From Prochloron sp965198675 (GTDB lineage Bacteria > Cyanobacteriota > Cyanobacteriia > Cyanobacteriales > Prochloraceae), in contig OZ240666.1 of the NCBI GenBank assembly GCA_965198675.1, forward strand, positions 3,038,001 through 3,102,000: DNA of 64,000 bases, given 5' to 3'. Below the pieces are notes generated by a model, which was not told the DNA's origin, ran no database searches, and worked only from the letters and a program-made list of their open reading frames with translations. Numbering within the stretch: position 1 is the first letter of the stretch; each line of letters begins with the position of its first letter. Below are positions 59,895 through 64,000 of the stretch, one piece after another. A program made the position numbers and the translations under genes.

Positions 59895-60601
59895 TTACCA
59901 AAACCTTGGTGATATTAGACCTTGATATCCATATTGCTCCAAAATAGTCTCAATCTCTTTGATATCTTTATCCCATTCTAGATCTCTTTCTCTAATCTCG
60001 ATCCTAGCTAACATCATGTTTGTAAGACTTGGCCATTCAACTTCAGGTTCAGACTCCTCGTAAAAAGAATAAATTTGTGAAGATTCTTGCTGCTCTTCAC
60101 TCCCCATAATACCACCAAATATAGCACGTACCTTGACAGTGTAGGGGGACGGCAGTGCCGTGCCCGTACCAGTTATGAGTTTGACAGGTAGGATGCTTGG
60201 AAAATTGCTGACAGGTAAGGGTTCTAACGTTTCTCGCCAACATAAAGTCCAACTCACCCAGGGTGTATCAATCGCCTTGGCGACTGCTATAAGTCTTCAA
60301 AATTCATGATTGAAAACATGAGCAGAACAGGTCTACATCCATCAAGTACGTATGACATGCATTGGCACATATACATAGAGCCATCAAGCGAAAGGAAAGG
60401 TCCGTCGTTTCCAGGGAATGCGAAATAGTTGTCGAAGGATTTCCAGTCTTTATTCCCCAAGCCGATAGGCAATAAGCCGTGACCACGTTGATAAAGTTCA
60501 CAAATTTCTACAGGTAACTGAAAAGGGTAATCTGATGTAATTTCTCTAATTTATTCCCAGGTTAATCTGGGAGGGATAGGCACGAGTTCTTGCTCATACA
60601 T
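59895..60601 (-). pseudogene. SMI1/KNR4-family gene with nonsense codon and insertion
   Basis: From an ATG at 60601 the frame reads MYEQELVPIPPRLTWE, a TAA at 60551-60553, then in the same frame DYPFQLPVEICELYQRGHG, GLGNKDWKSFDNYFAF and so on to 60287. The C-terminal part of the family (EVEWPSLTNMMLARIE, EQYGYQGLI) is found at 60107-59895. The middle is disrupted by a segment with GCACGTACCTTGACAGT and GGCAGTGCCGTGCC. SMI1/KNR4 proteins often act as immunity proteins to polymorphic toxins. This one appears dead. Confidence 0.6.
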
Positions 60602-60655
60602 GTATTTATAGACATATGTCGTCACCTGTACTCCAATACAATTCAAATCTCGCAA

Positions 60656-61390
60656 CTAGACAATTTGCTCCGGGTCAATGCCCTGAGAGCGAAGATAAGA
60701 TTCTAACTTTTCTATTCGTTGGCGTTCCTGTTCTAATAACTCACCTCCCCATAATAGCAAATTACCGTTTGTGTCCCACCATCGCAACCAGTAGCCAGTC
60801 CGATCTGCTTTCGTACCGTACCACACCCCTAAATATAGATTGATAGATTCAATCCAGTAGCGCTCTTCAGTATTAGCATCAAGAATCTGATAACTTCCGG
60901 AACGTAATTGCCGCACTTCTAGATTACCTCTTTCTGGCTCGAAGATAACGTAGATGGGTACTTGCAAAATTCGTTCGTAGAACCAGAGTTTACCATAGGG
61001 ATATATTGGTCTGGAGGAATATTCTCCTCCGTCGGTTGCAGACAAAAACTCCATCACAATAACGGGAATTTCTCCTTCCACACCGGGAGTATAGCTTCTT
61101 CTGGCTCGCGGTGGATCTAGGGGAAAAACTTTGGGAACGTAAAACCAATCTGGTGCTTTGACGATGGTTTGGCCATTAACGGTAGCGCAAATGCCCAGGT
61201 TAGAACCTACCAAACTCTCGGTGGTCAATAAGCCGATAAATTCCAGGTTATCACGCAGGGCTGCTGCTAAAAGGGGATGACTTGTACTCGACCCTGGCGA
61301 GTCTGGTAATGGATAATCTTCAGAAAGCTTCTCCCAGGTGACTTGATAGGTCATCGGGGTTACTCTGGATTTAATTTGAGCGACGGTCAT
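60656..61390 (-). CDS. Uma2-family putative endonuclease (DUF820)
   Basis: 244 residues. PD-(D/E)XK-type fold: VKAPDWFYVP, GEIPVIVMEFLSATDGGEYS, KLWFYERILQVPIYVIFEPE are the family signatures, followed by a C-terminal coiled helix (EQERQRIEKLESYLRSQGID). Uma2 genes occur in tens of copies in cyanobacterial genomes; their biological role is not established. The ATG at 61390 (MTVAQIKS) is used; a much longer frame upstream overlaps ruvA and is not real. Confidence 0.85.
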   Translation of the reverse strand: MTVAQIKSRVTPMTYQVTWEKLSEDYPLPDSPGSSTSHPLLAAALRDNLEFIGLLTTESLVGSNLGICATVNGQTIVKAPDWFYVPKVFPLDPPRARRSYTPGVEGEIPVIVMEFLSATDGGEYSSRPIYPYGKLWFYERILQVPIYVIFEPERGNLEVRQLRSGSYQILDANTEERYWIESINLYLGVWYGTKADRTGYWLRWWDTNGNLLLWGGELLEQERQRIEKLESYLRSQGIDPEQIV

Positions 61391-61561
61391 GGCTCGGCTC
61401 TCAATTGCTGATAATATATCTATATTATAGCCCCTATAATTTGGTTTAATATTTATTTTTGGGAAAGTTTCACGCAGAGGCGCAGAGGCGCTGAGAGTTT
61501 TTGGAGCAAAGGTGCTATAATTAAGGTTTAAGAGGTACAAGAATAACCAATAACAAAGAAA

Positions 61562-62194
61562 ATGATTAGCTATCTTAAAGGTCAGGCGATCGCCATTATC
61601 AAGAGCATCAGCAATCGTATTATACTCATTGTGGAGGTGAACCAAATTGGCTATGAAATTTCCATTCCGGGACGTCTTGCTGAGGAGATAAAGATAGAGG
61701 AAGTAGTGCAAATCTTCACCCACTTGCAAATAAGGGAAGAGCAGCAAATACTGTACGGTTTTGCTTCCTCAGCGGAAAGGGATTTATTTCGCCAATTGAT
61801 TCAAGTGAGTGGTATTGGAAATCAACTGGCGATCGCCCTCATTGATACCCTGGGAATCGAAGATTTAATTCAGGCAATTGTGACGGGTAATATCCGTATT
61901 TTAGTCAAAACTCCTGGTGTGGGTAAAAAAACTGCTGAAAGAATTTCTTTAGAACTGAAAACAAAACTCGCTCAATGGCGAAAACTTGCTGGAGTAAAGG
62001 TTTCCCCTTCTGCTGCTACTCCCCCAGTGGCCATTTTAGAAGATGTGGAAATGACTCTGTTAGCATTGGGCTATTCTAACGAAGAAATTGAACAGGCTAT
62101 TTCAATTCTGAGTAAAGATAACCTCCTGCTGCAAAACAAAAATGCGGAAGATTGGATCAGAAGTGCTATAACCTGGTTGAGTAACGATGTTTAA
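61562..62194 (+). CDS. ruvA: Holliday junction DNA helicase subunit RuvA
   Basis: 210 residues in the usual three-domain layout: N-terminal OB fold (MISYLKGQAIAI, VNQIGYEISIP), two helix-hairpin-helix motifs (QVSGIGNQLAIALI, KTPGVGKKTAERISLELK) and the C-terminal RuvB-binding domain (MTLLALGYSNEEIEQAI). It binds four-way junctions and loads RuvB in recombination repair. A CACGCAGAGGCGCAGAGGCG repeat lies in its leader. Confidence 0.95.
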   Translation: MISYLKGQAIAIIKSISNRIILIVEVNQIGYEISIPGRLAEEIKIEEVVQIFTHLQIREEQQILYGFASSAERDLFRQLIQVSGIGNQLAIALIDTLGIEDLIQAIVTGNIRILVKTPGVGKKTAERISLELKTKLAQWRKLAGVKVSPSAATPPVAILEDVEMTLLALGYSNEEIEQAISILSKDNLLLQNKNAEDWIRSAITWLSNDV

Positions 62195-62201
62195 ATTGGC
62201 T

Positions 62202-62597
62202 TTAACTTTCTGTATCCTCTATAGTAGTAAGAAATTGCCGCAGTCGCAATAAACTGAAAGTTTGACCTAAATTCAAAGGTAACAGAGTGATACCCTCCAG
62301 ACGAGACTGCACCCAACCATCTCCCCAATACCATTCATGATAGCCGTCAATGCCTTGACTCAACAACAAGCGCAAACAGTTGTCACTAGCGACTTCCACT
62401 CGGTGTTGTATTTCTATCGGTCCGGTCCAACTGCTATAGGTGGTTCCCTGGGAGAGCTTTGACGGTAGTCCGGAAGAAAAGCGGATTGGCCACAGCCATT
62501 TACCCATGCGCTCGGGATACAATAAACTCTTACGGAGGGCGATCGCCGACCCTTCTACTTCAATGCGGAGATTACTTTGCTGAAACTTGCCAATCAT
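62202..62597 (-). CDS. SRPBCC-like cyanobacterial protein
   Basis: 131 residues, START/SRPBCC-like in pattern: alternating strands (NLRIEVEGSAIALRKSLL), a Gly-Trp-rich middle (SQGIDGYHEWYWGDGWVQSRLEG) and a C-terminal helix (LGQTFSLLRLRQFL). It lies convergent to ruvA with seven bases between the stops. No function is known to me; family assignment is tentative. Confidence 0.6.
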   Translation of the reverse strand: MIGKFQQSNLRIEVEGSAIALRKSLLYPERMGKWLWPIRFSSGLPSKLSQGTTYSSWTGPIEIQHRVEVASDNCLRLLLSQGIDGYHEWYWGDGWVQSRLEGITLLPLNLGQTFSLLRLRQFLTTIEDTES

Positions 62598-62666
62598 CTT
62601 AAAACCCTGCTATGAACAATCAATAACTAGAATAGAAAAAATTGTTCCATAAGTGTAAGAGAATTC

Positions 62667-63563
62667 ATGGCAGATCGACTAGTCCGGGCTACAGCAGCAG
62701 ATGGTGGTATTAGAGCAGTAGGGGTCATTACCACCCGCCTCACAGAAGAAGCCAGAATGCGGCATAAACTATCCTATGTAGCCACAGCAGCCCTAGGACG
62801 TGCCATGTCCTCTGGTTTATTGCTGGCTTCTAATATGAAAGAGGAACAGGCTAGGATAAATATTCGCATTAAAGGCAATGGACCTCTAGGGGTGGTATTT
62901 GTAGATGCTGGACCTGATGGTACAGTCAGGGGGTACGTGGAAAACCCCGGGGTGGAAAGGCCACCTAATGCTCAAGGAAAACTAGATGTGGGGGGTGCTG
63001 TAGGTAAAGAAGGCTACCTCTATGTAATCAGAGACGTGGGCTATGGCTATCCTTATTCTAGTACAGTGGAGCTAGTTTCTGGTGAAATTGGGGAGGACAT
63101 TGCTAGTTACTTGGTTACTTCCGAACAAACTCCCTCAGCATTGTTAGTAGGTGTGTTTGTGGGGGAACAAGGGGTTAGGGCTTCTGGAGGGCTGCTGTTA
63201 CAAGTTTTGCCCAAAGCAGCTAGAAATGAAAGCTTAATTGAAATTTTAGAGGAGCGGGTAGGTCAATTGACGGGATTTACTCCTTTGCTACGAGCTGGTA
63301 AAACTTTACCAGAGATACTGAAGCAATTGCTGGGAGACTTAGGTTTAGTTATTTTCCCGGAAGTGCAAATGGTACGCTTTGACTGTGGTTGCTCTTTCGA
63401 GCGGGTTTTGGGTGCTCTAAAAATGTTGGGGGAAGCCGAATTGCAGGATATGATAGAAAAAGATGACGGTGCGGAAGCTAGTTGCCAATTTTGCGGCGAA
63501 GTTTACCAGGCTGGTAGCAATCATTTGTTAGAATTGATTCAGGATTTAAAGGCTCAGGTATAG
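62667..63563 (+). CDS. hslO: Redox-regulated chaperone Hsp33
   Basis: 298 residues. Oxidation activates this cytosolic holdase: the C-terminal zinc site with Cys240-X-Cys242 (FDCGCSF) and Cys273-X2-Cys276 (CQFC) is complete. The N-terminal core contains GGIRAVGV, NIRIKGNGPLGVVFVDAGPDG and RGYVENP. Length is normal. Palindromic GGGCAATGCCC repeats follow the stop. Confidence 0.95.
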   Translation: MADRLVRATAADGGIRAVGVITTRLTEEARMRHKLSYVATAALGRAMSSGLLLASNMKEEQARINIRIKGNGPLGVVFVDAGPDGTVRGYVENPGVERPPNAQGKLDVGGAVGKEGYLYVIRDVGYGYPYSSTVELVSGEIGEDIASYLVTSEQTPSALLVGVFVGEQGVRASGGLLLQVLPKAARNESLIEILEERVGQLTGFTPLLRAGKTLPEILKQLLGDLGLVIFPEVQMVRFDCGCSFERVLGALKMLGEAELQDMIEKDDGAEASCQFCGEVYQAGSNHLLELIQDLKAQV

Positions 63564-63657
63564 CGCTTCCCGCCCCCGTAGGGCAATGCCCACCCTACCC
63601 GTAAACCCCTAACATTGCCCACCAATTTTTTTTTCCGGCGGCGCTGCTACGGGCAGC

Positions 63658-63706
63658 ACTGGTAACTGGTAACTGGTAACTGGTAACTGGTAACTGGTAA
63701 CTGTTT
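63658..63706. repeat. Heptamer array (GGTAACT)n
   Basis: Six perfect tandem copies of ACTGGTA, the longest such array in the window. It forms the 3' boundary of the truncated gene on the opposite strand. Confidence 0.85.
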
Positions 63707-63836
63707 TCTGTAGTTCTTTGTCGAGGAAAGTATAGCCTTTAGTCCAGTTTATCTCATTAGCAGCTAAGGGAAAGAAAAATTCTCTACATTCTTGAAAATA
63801 AGTTTCAATTATCTCTCTCTTTTCACGGGCTATCAT
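63706..63836 (-). pseudogene. N-terminal fragment of an Rpn-type nuclease gene
   Basis: MIAREKREIIETYFQECREF, FFPLAANEINWTKGYTFLDKELQ resembles the start of cyanobacterial Rpn/transposase-31-like proteins (FFP.A...I.W.KGYEFLDKELQ). Coding similarity stops at the heptamer array, which the frame then translates as VTSYQLP repeats to 63609. Confidence 0.65.
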
Positions 63837-64000
63837 ATTCGTCAGTTGGTGTTGTCATTATCTATAGTAGTGGGCATTGCCCACCAACACGTCAATTTAG
63901 AGCCAAAAACCTGCTTCCCTCCCATATTCTACCATCATGTAGTCCTTTCTGTAGTTTTGTTTTGTCCTAACCTATGGTTCCATTGCTATAATAATGTAAA
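63837..64000. other. Gene-free window end
   Basis: Only a GTGGGCATTGCCCACC palindrome at about 63870-63886 is recognisable. No gene is seen up to the window end. Confidence 0.4.

Noticed and set aside
61391..61747. Extension of the Uma2 gene by 118 residues
   Set aside because: It is antisense to the start of ruvA and unrelated to Uma2 proteins, which begin near the ATG at 61390.
63658..63706. Heptamer arrays as CRISPR repeats
   Set aside because: Seven-base units without spacers; simple tandem repeats.

Overview
The window is chromosomal DNA of a filamentous-type cyanobacterium. The evidence is the cyanobacterial gene set (menB for phylloquinone, ndhO of the photosynthetic NDH-1 complex, VIPP1/IM30, DUF445, pentapeptide-repeat and WD40-kinase genes), frequent HIP1 palindromes (GCGATCGC) from about 24.5 kb onward, and abundant heptanucleotide and other interspersed repeats. 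The genus cannot be named from the sequence alone. All functional calls come from reading the sequence; no database search was possible.

Layout. 0-2.3 kb: the 3' end of a WD40 gene of the STAND-protein type, then a degenerate ISKra4-like insertion sequence sitting exactly behind its stop codon. 2.6-19.4 kb (minus strand): a 4059-residue secreted or surface protein with PPC, CARDB, Calx-beta, a DUF1194/VWA-like domain, a pancreatic-type lipase domain, a cadherin-like domain, an H-lectin-like module and an RTX end. It is followed by a tandem array of four small membrane proteins mixed with copies and scars of the giant protein's C-terminal tail. 19.7-34 kb: mostly housekeeping genes, namely rlmN, menB, a DciA-like gene, a SPOR-like gene, two PspA/VIPP1 paralogues, a thioredoxin, an aminotransferase, a PIN toxin-antitoxin pair, dprA, a PfkB kinase, L25 and purA. 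34-39 kb: a DUF11-type fragment, a broken tnpB, and a Ser/Thr kinase-WD40 gene split by one in-frame TGA.

39.3-46.8 kb: a GldA/GldF/GldG/DUF4340-type ABC operon. It has been invaded by an IS630-like element, two pentapeptide-repeat genes and a partial gldG duplication. 46.7-51 kb: four nearly identical tandem genes of a DUF4351/Rpn-like family with variable GIQQ repeats, separated by structured spacers. 51-64 kb: a KDPG aldolase, DUF445 with an IS630-related MITE at its end, a single-chain Type IIG restriction-modification enzyme, ndhO, a truncated rsmB, a TerB-like gene, a toxin-antitoxin islet with several broken genes, a Uma2 nuclease, ruvA and hslO (Hsp33).

The clearest theme is genome plasticity. 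Tandem duplication, internal deletion at short homologies, MITEs, palindromic inserts inside coding sequence and short interspersed repeats have shaped most non-housekeeping segments. The two strongest leads for new biology are the membrane-protein/tail array behind the giant lipase protein and the four-copy GIQQ gene array with its conserved hairpin spacers.
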